Of a stretch of DNA of 64,000 bases, positions 45,135-58,158 are shown piece after piece. Below the pieces are notes generated by a model that was not told the origin of the DNA, did no database searches, and worked only from the letters and a program-made list of their open reading frames with translations. A program made the translations under genes and the position numbers. How positions within the stretch are numbered: position 1 is the first letter of the stretch; every line of letters starts with the position of its first letter. The DNA is taken from positions 1,674,001 through 1,738,000 of the forward strand of contig BSDZ01000021.1 in the NCBI GenBank assembly GCA_030268105.1. The letters are read 5' to 3'. This DNA comes from Volvox africanus (Eukaryota > Chlorophyta > Chlorophyceae > Chlamydomonadales > Volvocaceae).

Positions 45135-47898
45135 ATGGCAGGTATTCCAGTCAGTCGGCACGTCAGCTACTCGTCGGTGCCAAACTCAGAGGCATTTGCG
45201 CCTAAATCACATGAAAATCCACAACGAAAGTTATTTGGGGCGCTTGGCGCTTGTCTCCTATGGTTGACTTGTTCAAGCTCAATCATCCTTGTGAACAAGT
45301 ACATCATGGTGAGCATAAAATCATCCTATCCTTTCTTCAACCCACTTCATAAATGATAATTACTCTGTCCCACTGGTTTTGTGAGATGACAACAGATCTC
45401 AGTCATTCAGACCTGCCTTGGCCCCACACACAAATTTGCTGCGAGGCTAGCGTATCTGTGATATTTTGGAAATCTATGCAGGTTGATCTTAACTTTAAAT
45501 ACCCTATGGCGGTTGCTGCCATGGGTATGGGCTTCGCGTCCGTCGCCACGTATGTGTATTGCGATTTGCTGAAGCGAGTGCCCCCCGCGGTTGGAATCGA
45601 CACCAACTTCTATTGGACACGCATCTTTCCCGTCGGTGCATGCCAGGGACTGACGCTTTTCCTGGGTAACCAGATGTGAGTATGTTTCTGGCGGTGGGGG
45701 ATTATACCGCGAAATACGTGGAAATGTGCGAAAGGATCCACTGCTGTACCCGGGGCATATTCTATACGTAATGTGGAGGACTTAATCCATGTAATTGCAG
45801 GTGATACTCATGATACTACTTCTGGCTTATAAGTAGTGATGCAGTACTGGTGTCATGAATTGGCCTTCGCATAACTATCAATCACGCAACCATGTTTGTA
45901 TGTTCACCTTTGTGCACGCACATACTTTTACCGTTTCGGAGCAAAACTGTCGTTCAAGTAATTCGCTGTCGTGGATGTGTAAAAGGTATCACTGTGCCAT
46001 CAGACTGTTTCCATGGTTCAGCACCTTTCAACTTGCCAACGTGAACCATGCCCTCTTTTTTTGCTCTGCGCGCAATCGTCTCCGACCCTTAACCTCACCT
46101 TCCAGTATTCACGACACCGTGTGTCTGCACCCTGCGCATGGCACTACTTGCTAGCGTGTTACCCAATGACAACAGCGACATCGCACATCATTACGTTGAG
46201 CAAAATGTCTTTCCCGTCTGCGATCATGTGTTCACCTGCTCATAGTTGTTTGAATTATTTTCCACTTCCTCGAAATCCCTAGGTACTTCTTTCTGACGGT
46301 TGCTTTCATTGAGATGTCCCGCGCATCTCTGCCTGTGACCACCATGGTCGCCTTGTGGCTCGCACGCCTCGAGACCCCCACATCCGCTGTCATCCGCGCC
46401 GTGTGCCTCACAGCCGTGGGCTGCGGCATCGCTGCCTACGGGGAGGTCCACCTGACGCTGGTTGGCGCCCTCCTGGCCGCTTCCAACCTAACCATGGAAT
46501 CAGTGCGGCTGGTCATGACTCAGTACCTGCTGGTGGGCTGCGATATGCACCCGTTGCAGAGCCTCAAATACATCGCACCGGCAGCAACGCTGACCCTTTT
46601 ATTGGGCTCGGCAATCCGGGAGTACCCCTCCATGGTGGCAAATAAGGCCCTAAGCATTGTGATAAGGTGCGCCATGGTGCAGGGATGGTTAGTTGACATG
46701 GCAGCCGAGCATACAACATCAAGCTGCACCGCTCCCCTTAGGTGCCCAGTTAGCCAAAGTATTCTGCGATTGGCCATGCAACAGGAGGTGCACGTGTATC
46801 ATTTTCCTTTTAGTAAAGTGTAATAATGCCATGTCGTTTCCCTTGGGCCTTCCTCCCAGCCACCCAGTTTATTTTCTTATGGCGGCGGTGCTTGGCCTTG
46901 TGGTAAACATCCTAGGCGTTGTCATCATTAAGCTGTCTTCTGCAACAACGCTGAAGGTGTGTGTTGTCCTGCGGAGACCTAATATCCGTGCATGCCGACC
47001 CCGTACGCACGGCAGCTTGGAAAGGGGGTGGGCGGTCCCGGTGGCCGCCACGGCATGGAGAGGGTGCAGGGGATCGGCTCCAGATAGTATGTTATTGTCG
47101 TGCTGCCACTAGGCGATGGTTTTCGGGAACGATTAAGCTTTGGGGCGTGGGGCCCTGAAGCCATCACAAGACGCAGATGCACATCCTCCAAGTGCCGGAG
47201 TGGGAGTGGCAACATTGGCAATGCTCAGGCCGGCAGGGGCCATATGCGGTGTTGGCCCGTGCATCCTGCTGCTACGCGGACTAACAAGCCATGGATCCGC
47301 CGAGGCGTGTCTGTGGGTTGGGCACGACGCCGGTTGCTCCGCTGTAGGTTCTCACCCGTCTCTTCGTTCCAATGTGCTGTCATGCTGTCCTGCATCCCCC
47401 TCCCCTTGATGCGCTCAGGTTCTGGCGGCAGTCCGTGGACCCATCGTGGTGATGTGTGGCGTGATGCTATTCTCCGAAGCCGTGACTGTGATAGAGTTTG
47501 CTGGCTACTCCATGTGAGTTGGGGAGGCAGACGGTGAAGCAGGGTTCTAGCGGAAGCGGCTCACCGCGTGTGAGACTCAGCACATACTGAGGACATATAC
47601 CAAGGATATGAGGATGGGTGTATCTGTAGCCATCACGCGCTGTTGCCACCGGCACACCGCTGCACGTGCCTGAACGCTGCCAGCCACAGCATTGTAAACT
47701 TAAGGCTTGTCGGTCACCTGGCTTTATCCTGGCCTGTGCAAAGTACGTGCCTGCTATTCCCATCGTCAATTGCCTTGTTTGTCTTCTATGGCTGCTGTCT
47801 GCAGTGCCCTGGCTGGCTTCATTTGGTACCAGTACGCCCTCACACAGAAGGCGGCAGCCGAGGCAGCTGCACGATTGCAATCTCCCCAGAAGGCTTGA
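45135..47898 (+). CDS. Triose-phosphate/nucleotide-sugar-type transporter (DMT superfamily)
   Basis: Exons 45135-45308, 45482-45675, 46283-46666, 46860-46956, 47419-47513 and 47805-47898 give 345 residues with all phases closing. The protein is a run of hydrophobic segments in the order of the plant TPT/nucleotide-sugar translocator group: LVNKYIM at the first helix, FKYPMAVAAMGMGFAS, FLGNQMYFFLTVAFIEM, a YGEVHLTLVGALLAASN segment with R-x-V-M-T-Q, LQSLKYIAPAA, VNILGVVIIKLSSATTLKV, VRGPIVVMCGVM, and GYSIALAGFIWYQYAL. The hydrophilic Ala-rich tail ends QSPQKA. Members exchange sugar phosphates or nucleotide sugars across plastid or Golgi membranes. The short hydrophilic N-terminus without a transit peptide favours the Golgi or ER group, but the substrate cannot be told from this sequence. 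Confidence 0.9.
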
Positions 47899-48070
47899 GG
47901 CGTGGAGCAAAGGGGCGGGTAGATAGTTTGCACGCAGTGAGGGGCAGAAATTACAGGGACATTTCCATTTGGCACGGCGGCAAGATTATGTGAGGAAAAG
48001 GGCAATGGAGGAAGACTTGAGGACGTGGAGGGATACCGAGGAGGTATTGCGTCGGCATTGAAATTACTCC

Positions 48071-48102
48071 TGTGATGTATCGACTAAAATTGATACATCA
48101 CA
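48071..48102. repeat. 11-bp inverted repeat downstream of the transporter gene
   Basis: TGTGATGTATC (48071-48081) and its exact complement GATACATCACA (48092-48102) flank a 10-base loop. It lies about 170 bases past the transporter stop, probably within its 3' UTR, where it could form an RNA stem. It might also be chance. Confidence 0.7.
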
Positions 48103-48296
48103 TAGCCCTTCAGAATTTATTTGGTTTGGGCAAAGTAGTTACGGGTTGAAAAGGGCTTGGAGCGTGGTAACATAAACAATGTTCGGATGCTGACTTACAT
48201 TTGGATATGGAAAGTCTGCCGGTGGCAGATGCTATGGGTGAGTGTGTTTTTAATGGATCGGAGGAGTATTGAGTCTACGGGTCAACAGACTGGTGC

Positions 48297-48301
48297 TGTA
48301 A
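48297..48301 (+). terminator. Candidate UGUAA polyadenylation signal for the transporter gene
   Basis: TGTAA lies about 400 bases past the stop. This is a pentamer match only. Confidence 0.25.
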
Positions 48302-48302
48302 A

Positions 48303-49456
48303 AGGGGGAGGTGCTGACATGCCGTGTGGTACCAACCGAAATGCCAGGGATTTATTACAAGGACGGTGATTACACGGGTGGGCGTTCCGACCGTTAGCCT
48401 GGGCTGCCTGATTGGATGCAGTCTCAATCCTTCCGCCGCAACGCTGTTTTTCGTATTAGCATCACACAGGTGACTTCTCGTTACGGCTTCTGGGTGAAGA
48501 CGCCCGCAATCTGCATTATGAACGCGCGACATGTACATATGCAGTCCTATCGGTTCAATATTGTGCTTTCAATGCTCCTCGCTCGCAGCGCTGTGTATAA
48601 CATTCTGATGTGGCATGACGGCACGATGCTGCGCTGTGATATAGACCGCACTTGCGGAGCGACATTTCCGATGTGCGGCGTTTCGCCACAATTGTGTGAG
48701 TATTACACGGAGATGCAGTCGCGATGAGTTGGCAGGCTTTTGCAGTGAACTCTATGGATGGTGCAGGACGCAGGCCGGCATGTAGTCCATGCGCACGTGA
48801 AGGCAGCATTGAGCAGCCTTGCGTAGTCGGCGATAAGTGGCATTTGCGTGCGGCTGCCGTGAGCTGTGGCACACGCTGCATTCGTCGCAAAAGTTGCCTT
48901 CGACGACCTCGAAGTTCGGTGACCTGCAGTCACATTTTCATAGACCATACGTTGGATCGAGTTGCAGTAACGCGACAAGTATCTGCTCTGCCGTGTCCAC
49001 AATGCCGGTGTATAGCCATTACGCCCGATGTCGTAGGGGTAGTTATTTGTGAAGATGTTTTAAGTATGTTTTTACATAGGTTGGAGGTTTAGAGCGCACA
49101 GTGCAACCATTGCCATGAAATTCGGTTGCAATTTAGCAGAGAGGCGGTTGTTACGGTTGTCGGATGATCAATTATATAATGAATGCTATCTGCTCCATAC
49201 CAGGAATCAATCAGCACGTTTGCAGCTTACGATCCAGTTTCGCCCAAGCTTAGAAGTTAGACGAGTAAGACGAAAATCCAAGGAGGCGGTGCGTCACAGT
49301 TTCGTATACCTAAATTTGGCCACTAAAATCTGGGGTTCCTAATTAAAATTGCTTTTTTGGCATTCATTTAGTTTGCAGGCTCCAGCTTCTGAAGACGGAT
49401 TGATAACGGATTTCGTGACGGTTTGCGCACGCTAGTGTTGCTCGCACAAAGCAAAC
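48303..49456. other. Intergenic stretch
   Basis: No supported exon was found. Short open frames on both strands near 48.4-49.3 kb show no recognised family and no splice partners. The right end should hold the promoter of the DUF1990 gene. Confidence 0.45.
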
Positions 49457-52401
49457 ATGGTGCTCCTTGCTTTGTGGCGTCCAAGCTTACTTGATGAGCA
49501 GCGCTTCAAACTGAAATTTTCCAGGTGGGCGCTTCTGCGACTTTGACTTGACCAAATGTAGGTTGCTGAATTACGTTTCAATTTTGTTCTCTTAATCTCA
49601 GCAAGAGCCTTAATTACAGTCAAGTAGGGGGCACGAAGGATCCATCCTTATTGCAAGAGATGAGGCAACATGGTTGGTTTATTGACAGGGTATCGGTGCA
49701 GGTGAGCCTGTTGTGTTTTGTACGATTGTGCAATTCCCGCGTGTCCTACCGTCATCTGATATTATTTGTCACAAACATATAATATAGAAAGGTTTTTCAG
49801 GGCGTTCATCTCGTGGGAGTCGAGACCCCGTGATGCAGCGCTAAGTAGCTGGGCTGGGCTGAATAAGCTGGGTGGCTGCTTAAGCCCAGTTAAAAAGTTT
49901 GATATCACCCTGTACACACCAGAAAACGCGATCACACTGCTTTGAGTGGTCGTCCGGCGCCGCTAATGGATTTGTGCATGCCCCCCTCACTTCGGGAAAC
50001 ACAGTGCGTTACTTGTCTACCACGCCACCTAATCACGCGTGGCCCTTGCGTGGCCTGAACGCCCATGTACCCCCGCAAGCCGATGCACGGATCGCAGGAC
50101 GCAAACACTCCCCATACAGAAATTCGAGGTTCTTGTGCCATTCCTTTACATCGGTCGTTCAGTCGTTGCCTGGCAAGGAGCTTCCAAACGCAATAATCAA
50201 CCTGCACCAGGTGCATTTGCCGGGTATCAGTACCATGAATCCCTTAGGTCCACTTAGATGGCTTCGCTTGAACACGTATAGCACGACTCCCTTATAGCTC
50301 CCCTATAACTACCGCAGCCATCCTCCACAAGCTCTCGCCCATACGCACATGTGCAGATAGGCAAGGGCCGGCGCACGTTCAATGCAGCCTCGGACTGCCT
50401 GCAGCGCTGGGGCCACTTCCAGCTTGGATGGACCAACGTGGACCCCACCACGGGCACTGGAAAAGGAGACCTGGTTGCGGTGACGTCCAAGACGCTTTTC
50501 CTGTGGACGTGTAATCCGCTGCAAATAGTGTAAGCTCTACCTCGGAGGTTCCCTTTTGTCTGGAGAAATTGTGGAGACGGCGTCTCGGTATTGAAGCAAC
50601 CCAGCAAGCAGCGCGGAAGAAATGCGTTAGGGGCGACGGAGACCTGTATTACATATGGCGCATTGCGGGCGCATAGGAGAAAAGTAGACCGTTACTGCCG
50701 ACTTAGGATGCAAAGGCAGTAGCAGGAAATGTTAGTAACCGTGTCCATGTCGGTGCGTGTCCTTTCCGACACCGCACGGATCTGAAGCGTCTTCGTGATG
50801 GTAAACATCTTTGTCGGGGAGCGCGCTCAGGGATTTCTTTTAAGATAACGTTAACTTTCATATGCGAGCCCTCCATGCTGCTGTGCTTATACGGCTCCCA
50901 TAACCTGCGATGCTCTAACGATCCTGGGTTATGAGCCCCTTCGGTACTCCAGGATCCGGCCGTGCGGGCTGCCCTTGGCCGATGCATGCTTGGAAAACCC
51001 CCATCCAGTCGCTCACCCTCGCTTGGCTACGGTTATCCTCACCACAGATATTCGGATCGAAAGCACCCGCCAAGGCTGAGATTACCATGTAAGTGCGGGA
51101 TTAGTCAGTGCTCGCATGGACGAGGATCCGGTCTCACGCACGCTTAGCTCTTCGGTGTGCCGTGCATATTTGAAAACTGCGTTGTGGCTGCTGTCCTGCC
51201 ATGGAGCTTCGTGCACTATGGTAGCTCCACTGAGGCTGTGTGGGAGTCAGCAGGGTGATGAAGCGTAACCCTGCGAGTCAGAACAGCAGTGCGCGGCCGA
51301 ATCCGCATAACTAAGGCATTATGCTGCATGCGTGTGTTCCACAGGTCCCAGCTGGTTCCGTCTTACTGTGCCCGCGTTTGGAGGGAAGGTCTTTCGTTTC
51401 GTGCCTCACGCCCAAGCTGCTCGTGCCCCGTTCGTCCGCTTCCTCTTGCTGCTCCGGTGCTCATCATCCGAATGCTGTTGCCGCCATGCCATGAGGTGTA
51501 TCATACCTGCCTATATCTTACTGTCGTTGCTATCCCTGCAGGGCAGCCGCGGCGGTCTCACAGCTTCGCGTTCGCACATGGCTGCTTGGAGGGTCATATG
51601 CTGGCAGGAGAGGAGAGCTTTCGAGTTGAGATGCGCCCCGACGGGACCGTGTGGTAAGCACTGGGCTGCGGAGCGAGGTCTGAGCTGGGAGGGGGGAGGG
51701 GGGAGGGGGGAGGGGGGAGCTGGGAGGGGGGAGGGGGGAGGGGGGAGGGGGGAAGCTGTGTGGGCCCCGGCGTGAATTCAGTACCTTACGATGTGTGGCA
51801 GTCGACATGCAGTGACAGTGGCAGGAGGAATTACAAGCGTATGTTCATGGGGCCAGCCTTAAAGACAGCCCGCCCCTAAACATGAATGCGCCCAACCGAA
51901 CGACCTCCATGCACATGCGATGTCCATTGCACGCCGATGGGAGGGGCAGTTTCCAACCGATGCGCCGTGTCACGCCGCATGCCGGAGTTCACGGGTATGT
52001 CGCATCATCGCTGGACTCCGCCCTCCTGTCCCTATACGGAGAGCTGTTCATTCACAGTCAGAAGTCGTACAGCTGCGCAGTGGCATCCTCACTCATCACA
52101 CAGCTGCATAAGATCCGAAACAGCTGGCCTGGCGGATAGACGTCCCCTCTCAGCGCAACCATCACATTCATCCACAAACTACAAACTGAGATGAACCAGA
52201 ACAAGCGGCAGGGTGCCAGGAGCTCTTAAGTTTATTTCGAGCTCCAGGAACAGGATACCTCGCCCCAACCTGGCGTCCGCCCGCCATCTGAGGCGGGGTT
52301 TTAGATTTGCCTTCATTGGTTCGGGAGTCCGAACCGACGGTGCACCTGGGTGGTCAAGCCGGTGCGTAGGCCGCCCCGCTCCAGTACCCCAGGCACTATA
52401 A
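49457..52401 (+). CDS. DUF1990 (UPF0548) family protein, six exons
   Basis: Exons 49457-49524, 49602-49701, 50357-50529, 51048-51088, 51542-51653 and 52212-52401 give 227 residues, a normal length for the family, with every junction in phase. It begins LALWRPS. The family signatures SLNYSQVGGTKD, DRVSVQIGKGRRTF, LQRWGHFQLGW, LFLWTCNPLQIV, HSFAFAHGCLEGHMLAGEESF, MRPDGTVW and FISSSRNRIPRP follow in order. DUF1990 proteins are widespread in bacteria and plants and have a lipid-binding-like fold, but no settled function. The 41-base exon 4 and the choice of the last exon rest mainly on phase and weak similarity, so these parts are less certain. Intron 5 carries a G-rich minisatellite. Confidence 0.8.
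51684..51755 (+). repeat. G-rich GGGGGGA minisatellite in DUF1990 intron 5
   Basis: This is a tandem run of AGGGGGG units, interrupted once by AGCTGGG, just after the exon 5 donor. The spacing of G runs on the plus (RNA-like) strand would allow G-quadruplex formation in DNA or pre-mRNA. Confidence 0.85.
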
Positions 52402-55400
52402 CCTTCTAAAGCATCAAGCCGACGACGTCTTCGTTCCATCACACAGCCGATCAGGACATTTTCATAAATGGTAACTCCGCATCACGCGGAATATCGTTAG
52501 TGCCTATAGTGTGTATTACTGGACCAGCATTGAAATTACCATTATAACATTGGCCTCGTTTGCAAAGTAGCATAGCTTTTCCAGATGTCGGCGGCTCTCT
52601 GTATTCTATGACCGCTCTCGCTCTCACTCCTACGGTCATCAGCGTCCTTGAGCTTGCAAATCCAACCGTGCGAGGGTCCTCGTGATGAGGCATGGCGGTT
52701 GGCCAAAGCATCATATGAAGTCGGCACCTCAGGCACCCACAACTGACGACCTAGCCGCAGATTCCACCCCCCTCAGACCTCGAAAACCCTAATTCCGAGA
52801 ACAACCATCGCTGATGCCCCGCCACTATGATTTCCTTATCAGCATGCCCAGGGTTACGGCCCGCACCACCACGCCGTCACCATTCGACGCGCAAAATTGC
52901 ACATTGCAAAGTGCTGATACGGAACATTTGGGACCTCCATATTTACGGGCGCGACTGTCATATCTCCACGGATACCCAAATTAAGGTCCGCGTCCGCCAA
53001 CCTTGAAGCCGAGCTAACATTTCCCGAAAGTCTCCGCTCCACCACTACTCTCCCTGGTGGCGCTGGCAGTGGCCATTAGATGGCGTTCCTTTTCATGCGT
53101 CTAAGTGCGTTCCTGGTTTGTCATTTGACACTCTTACCACGCGTGAACCAGAGAGCACGCTGCCCAGTGGATGCAGCAGTGCTGCAGCTATTATAGGCTG
53201 CCCACATACGCACACACACGGCGGGCCAACCTAACATACGGACATGATAGCATTTTCACATAACATGCGCATCCAACGCTGATAAACAGCCCGCACAATT
53301 GGCATTCCCACACCACACCGCCGTCTGCTAATAACTGTACTTCATAACCAACCCTTTTACCTTACCGATCGTCTGCCGTGTTCCAATAACAGGTACGACA
53401 TAACGACTTTTTCCAAGCCAGTTCATCCCCTCGCCATTGGTTTTTTCCCGCTAACGAGATACTTCCAGAAGAAATTTGGAACCGAGTCCGCCCGAGCAAT
53501 GATTTCGGTGGTGGCAACAGAGGATTCGTGAGGATAACCTCATACGGATGCACCATGAGACAGACAGTCTCGGTTGTCGCCCCTTCCATGGCACTGCATG
53601 TAAGAAAAATCCGAATTAAGCCTCTTAGGTGTTATTCAAACTGGTCTCGGACTTCCCGCAGCCTTCACCGAAAAGACAAGTCCAACCCCCTTCAACACCT
53701 GGAAACTCTACCATTCGCGTCCATTGATGGTCTCGACTCGGTGAAATCCACAACGCGAGCTTTAGATCTATTGCCAAACTGTAGCCCATAAACAAATCAG
53801 GCCAACCGGAAACCTCAGACAATAATCGGCGCGTCCTGACAAATGAGGTACTCAGGTCGAGACGGGTCTTGGCCAATTGCAGGCACAGTCCTGCAGCCTA
53901 CTCTCCTGGCCTCCGCTCCGTCCCTAGTCCGGTGCCATTGCAGAAAGCCCTCATCGTTGCAGTGATCCCGCCTCATCCCCCGTCCGCCGCATCCCCGGTG
54001 GAACCCGCCACAAGAGCATAAATCCGGCCATGTATGCGATCACCAGTACGCCCACAGAACGGACCATCAAGTCGCCAGGCTCAGGGCCAGAAGTGACGGT
54101 TCAGGGGTCTCTGCGACGTCACTGATGCTAGCCGTATCAGAAAGGAAAATCAATCCGGCCGATCGGCACTTCAAGCGACAGAGAGGTCGCAGCAAGTCTT
54201 GACAAAAGCGGCAATAAACACCGAGAGCAGCGATTGGGGCAGAGAGTTGAGGGCTCCAGCTGTCACAAGCAGTGGACACGGTGCAGATCACTCATTGTTA
54301 GCAAGAGGGGCGCAGGTACAAGCTCTACACACCAATTCACAGAGCAGACCCACAAAGAGATATCACCTCCAGTATGCTGTGTATTGCAATTTTCAACTAA
54401 GCTACAGTCAGGCCTACTTCCACTCTCGGCCCCAGCCTTACTTTGGACGTCGCTGCTGTGACCGAAATCCTTGATGGTCGGCAAGGGGGAAGCCACGAAG
54501 GTCGCAGGCCGGCCCTAGCCACGCACTTGGGAGTCACAACAACGCTCACTTGCAGTCTGACTTGCAATAACAAGGACCGCAGCACAACACATACATCCAC
54601 ACAACAATTAACAAGAGATGTGACGCGCACGCACACATTCGTGCACATATACCTGATGAACACGAGACACGTAACTTGACGTCTTCCTGCCCTTCTCGCC
54701 ATGTGTTTCGCTGTATGATACAACGTTGTCTGCGACCACACACATACACATACGCATACGTGGACATATACGCGCTCCCACTTGACGTGAAGGGCGGCAG
54801 CCTGGGGTTGATCCCCAACCTTGACACCCAGAGAGACGCGGCGATGGAAGGAAAGAACTACTCACAAAACGCGCAAGCAAGGACCCTCATAAGTACCCCG
54901 ATGCTTTCAATTAGCACACCCGCTGGACTATTGCTGGCAGTGAAGACCCAAGCCAGATGGTAGGCCAAGCCTACCACCGTTGTGTCTTGGCACAGCTGCG
55001 CATATGCACAGACACTCGTTGGCAGGCCTGCGAAGTTGCCGTGCTGATAATCCCACAAGGTTCGAGGTTTACTTCATACCATTTAGCGATATGACCCGCA
55101 CACATGAGCATGTGCGCGCAAACGCGAACCTCTATAACGTGCTGGCTTCCTAAAGCCCTTACAGCAAGCGTTTAGGCAGGCGTGGTGCCGGCCATGATTG
55201 GCGACAACACGGCTCCCCAATCACGTGAATGCGTGAATGTGTGCGCGCATGCGTGCCTAGGCACTTGCTGACCTAATTGTCAGCGTTCGACTCCACACCA
55301 TGGCTTCCCTGCTTTGAATGGATGGGCCAAGGGCCCAATAATTACGGCTTAATGCTTTTTGGTTTTCTTTCTGGCAGCAAAGTCGAGGATACGAACGGGA

Positions 55401-55620
55401 TATGTTTGATAATCACGGGCTAGTTGTTTTCTTGGCTCGCTCATTACGGGAGCAGCTTTGGGGGTGGGGACGGGGCCGACGGACGGCCGCCAAGCACTTC
55501 TAACCGCTTGTATCTCCTCGGCGCCCCTCTACAAATGCGCAGTTGCCCCTTTTGTAGACAGCCTTGGCCTCCCAAACCGGCAAGCAGCAGCATGCATCAC
55601 CTCCCACAGCTCTTGACAGC
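52402..55620. other. Unresolved stretch with exon-like pieces
   Basis: Some minus-strand segments look partly coding. One at about 53590-53375 ends in a GTAAGG donor; others lie near 53870-53630 and 53045-52860. I could not join them in phase or recognise a family, so no gene is called. CA-rich microsatellite sequence occurs near 54.74-54.77 kb. The left end holds the DUF1990 3' UTR and the right end the 3' UTR of the kinase-like gene. Confidence 0.35.
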
Positions 55621-58158
55621 TTATAGGCCCCTACGAAGCGGCGGCGTGGGGCTTCTCGGGTTCAGCAGCCACAGTGCCAGCCACGCGGCTGCCTCTGCTG
55701 CGCCCCCGAGCGGATAAATAACATCGGCAGTGGGCACCCCATCCTTGAGTGCCTCCAAGAGGTACTGCATGAACAAGGTGCCGTCCGACAGCATGGGACC
55801 TGCGCGTAACGAACGCGAGGGAGGACAAAGTCAATGGCTCGAGCGCGAGCGTAGACCTAGGGACAGAAGTGCGTTCAGAGGCACGTATGGTCCACAGTAG
55901 GGGTGTCAACGTTTTGATTGCGGAAAACATGTGGGCGTAACAATAAATGTTTTGCTCTCGAAGTTCTGGGATCCTAATAGTTGAAGACTTCAGTAAACCT
56001 GCCCATCCACCTACCTGCAAGGACCAGGTTGAATGGCTGCCTCGAGCGGTCCAGCCCTAGCTTAGCCACCACGGCCTTGATGGCTCGCAATAGCTCCCCC
56101 ACCGCGTGGCGCAACAGTGCATCTGCCACTGAGTCTCCGCGCGAGGCACAGTCCAGCACCAGGCGGGCAAGACTGGCAACCCCGCTGACGCGCTGGTTGA
56201 TAGATTGATGGCTGCGGGCCCAGCTGCGTGGTTAGCAGGGCCGGAAACCGGGACATAAGGCACTAATATGCGACAGGAAAGAATTTCAAGATCATGCAAG
56301 GAAACAACGGAGAGCAGCCCACGTCTGGCAACGCCCTAACGTGGAGGGCTAGACAGCGAGTGGTCCCAGGTGCGGGGCGCCATACGGTGTGCGAGGGCCA
56401 AGGCAAGCAAATCTGGAGTGAAAGGCAAGGGAATCGGAACATTTTGGGCACGCAGCGATGTGGGTACGCTGAAGGAAAGAGGAAGGCCCCTAAGGGCTGA
56501 AGAAACCCTTCGGGTAACGCCAGCTTCGCTCCTCGCAGTGTTCTGGTGCCAGCTACGTCGTGCCGCGCAACTATACTGATGATCGCGCGATGAAATAACA
56601 AATTCGACAAGCAGCCTCTGTATACAGCCTTTAGCTTCGGCGCGAGTGTACGTGGCATGGCTGCATCGCGAAGTTCTCCGACGCACGGCGCTGGGGAGCC
56701 CGTCAAGAATCGCACTTTGCAACCGTTCTCAAGACTTTTACATGACAATAGCGAAGCCCAGCCACTAATCCTACTGCTGCTGTTGCTTTGCTGCTCCGCA
56801 CCGGATCAGATCCTCTGCTCGCTGAGCTCCCAACTGTCGATACACGGCGTTCACAAGCAAGGTGTCTGCCCCACGGCCGTCCTGTGCCCGGCTGATTGCA
56901 GACAGCACCCGAAGACCAATGTCATAGGCACAACCTGGGTGGTAGCGGCGGGATTGGTCAGGACAAGTGGGTTCCCTGGTGGGTTCAGTGGACGGTGGAA
57001 GTGGCGATGATCATGATAGCGACATCAGTGATGATGAACGGTATTAAAATGGGAGTCCAGTGTGCGTTTATACGTCGGAGTTCTGACGCTCCCCTTTTAA
57101 AACGATATACCAAGTATGGCGCCTGTCGTAGAGTGCGAGTTACAAATATCTTCCAAAAGAGTTGCCAGCACTGAATTCTTTTACTTTACAACATCCCTCC
57201 GAAAAGATATACTGACATCCTTCTAGCCGAGGGTCAGGTCAATCGGTGTTAATTCAGGGAGATGCTCAAACACAGCTTATTGCATGAGATGGGAGGAGGT
57301 CCCCCCTTGCTCGGGTTGTAAATCATCAAGCATCGGTAACTATGGAGATCCTAGGAATATAGAAGAAACAGAGTAAAAGATCATTCTTTGTGGCTTGCAG
57401 GTCAATTAAGGGGTCACCCGCATGTCCACATGTGTGACGCCGGGTATGCCAGTGGGCCCTGAGGAAAGCGTGGCCGCCGCCCTGCGTACCTCCGTCGCTG
57501 AACACAGGCCCCCAGCCAGACGCAGCTGCAGTGCGCCTATCGGCAACGGCGCCGTAAGCTCGGCTGCTGTCTATGCCCGAAACGAGAACACACCCCAGGA
57601 GCGGCCCGCCGGTACCCGACACGAGGGCGATAGCAGCACTGTTGTAGACTAAGACCTGCAGACGTACAGAGCCCAAAGGGAGGTTCCCTGCTACTCTTGG
57701 GGAAGCGCATCGCCGCAGGGCTATTTCCGCCATAGGTACGTATCCCAACCTGCACGGAGGACGGCAAGAGCCGCCTGACGGCAGTCCGGATATTTGATTC
57801 TGACTCCTCCCCCAAGTCTGCGGCTGTTGTGCCGATGCAGATGGCTTCGATAGACTGCCAAAGGTTGGCAGTGGGCTGTGATGCAGCCACTGCGATCAGA
57901 GCGTTCAAAGCCGAATGCAACTCAGCCGCAGCCGCATCAGCTTGTGCTGCTGTCATGAGATCCCTGCAATATAACAGCAGGGACGCTCAAGAGGACAATT
58001 CCAATTGCGCTGTGCGGTTACCCATCCGACTGCAGCAGGTCTGCGCCTCACCATTGCTGCTGCGTTTGGCATGTGTGTCGCCCAAGAACATTACGATCAG
58101 CATCAACAGCTACACAGGCAATGGAGCCAGAAATAGCCTCAACACCGACGACAACCAT
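55621..58158 (-). CDS. N-acetylglucosamine-kinase-like protein (BadF/BadG/NAGK fold), probably not an active kinase
   Basis: Exons in transcript order 58158-58052, 57963-57750, 57655-57490, 56934-56802, 56223-56015 and 55799-55621 give 335 residues (human NAGK is 344), all phases closing. The family order is clear: VVVGVEAISGS (phosphate-1 region), AICIGTTAADL, SSVQVLVYNSAAIALVSG, VLVSGIDSSRAYG, ASGWGPVFSDGG, CAYDIGLRVLSAISRAQDGRG, AEDLIRWARS and SLARLVLDCASRGD. The C-terminal NLVLAGGPMLSDG and LGGAAEAAAWLAL complete it. NAGK phosphorylates GlcNAc using a GGGT loop, a catalytic Asp and a GTGS loop. Here GGGT reads AISGS, the Asp (human D107) reads Ser113, GTGS reads GIDS, and GDEGS reads SDGGC. 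One donor (GTTGGG after 57750) is weak. It may be a pseudo-kinase or have another role. Confidence 0.8.

Noticed and set aside
54736..54770. CA-rich run as a functional element
   Set aside because: It is an ordinary interrupted dinucleotide microsatellite with no adjacent feature to explain.
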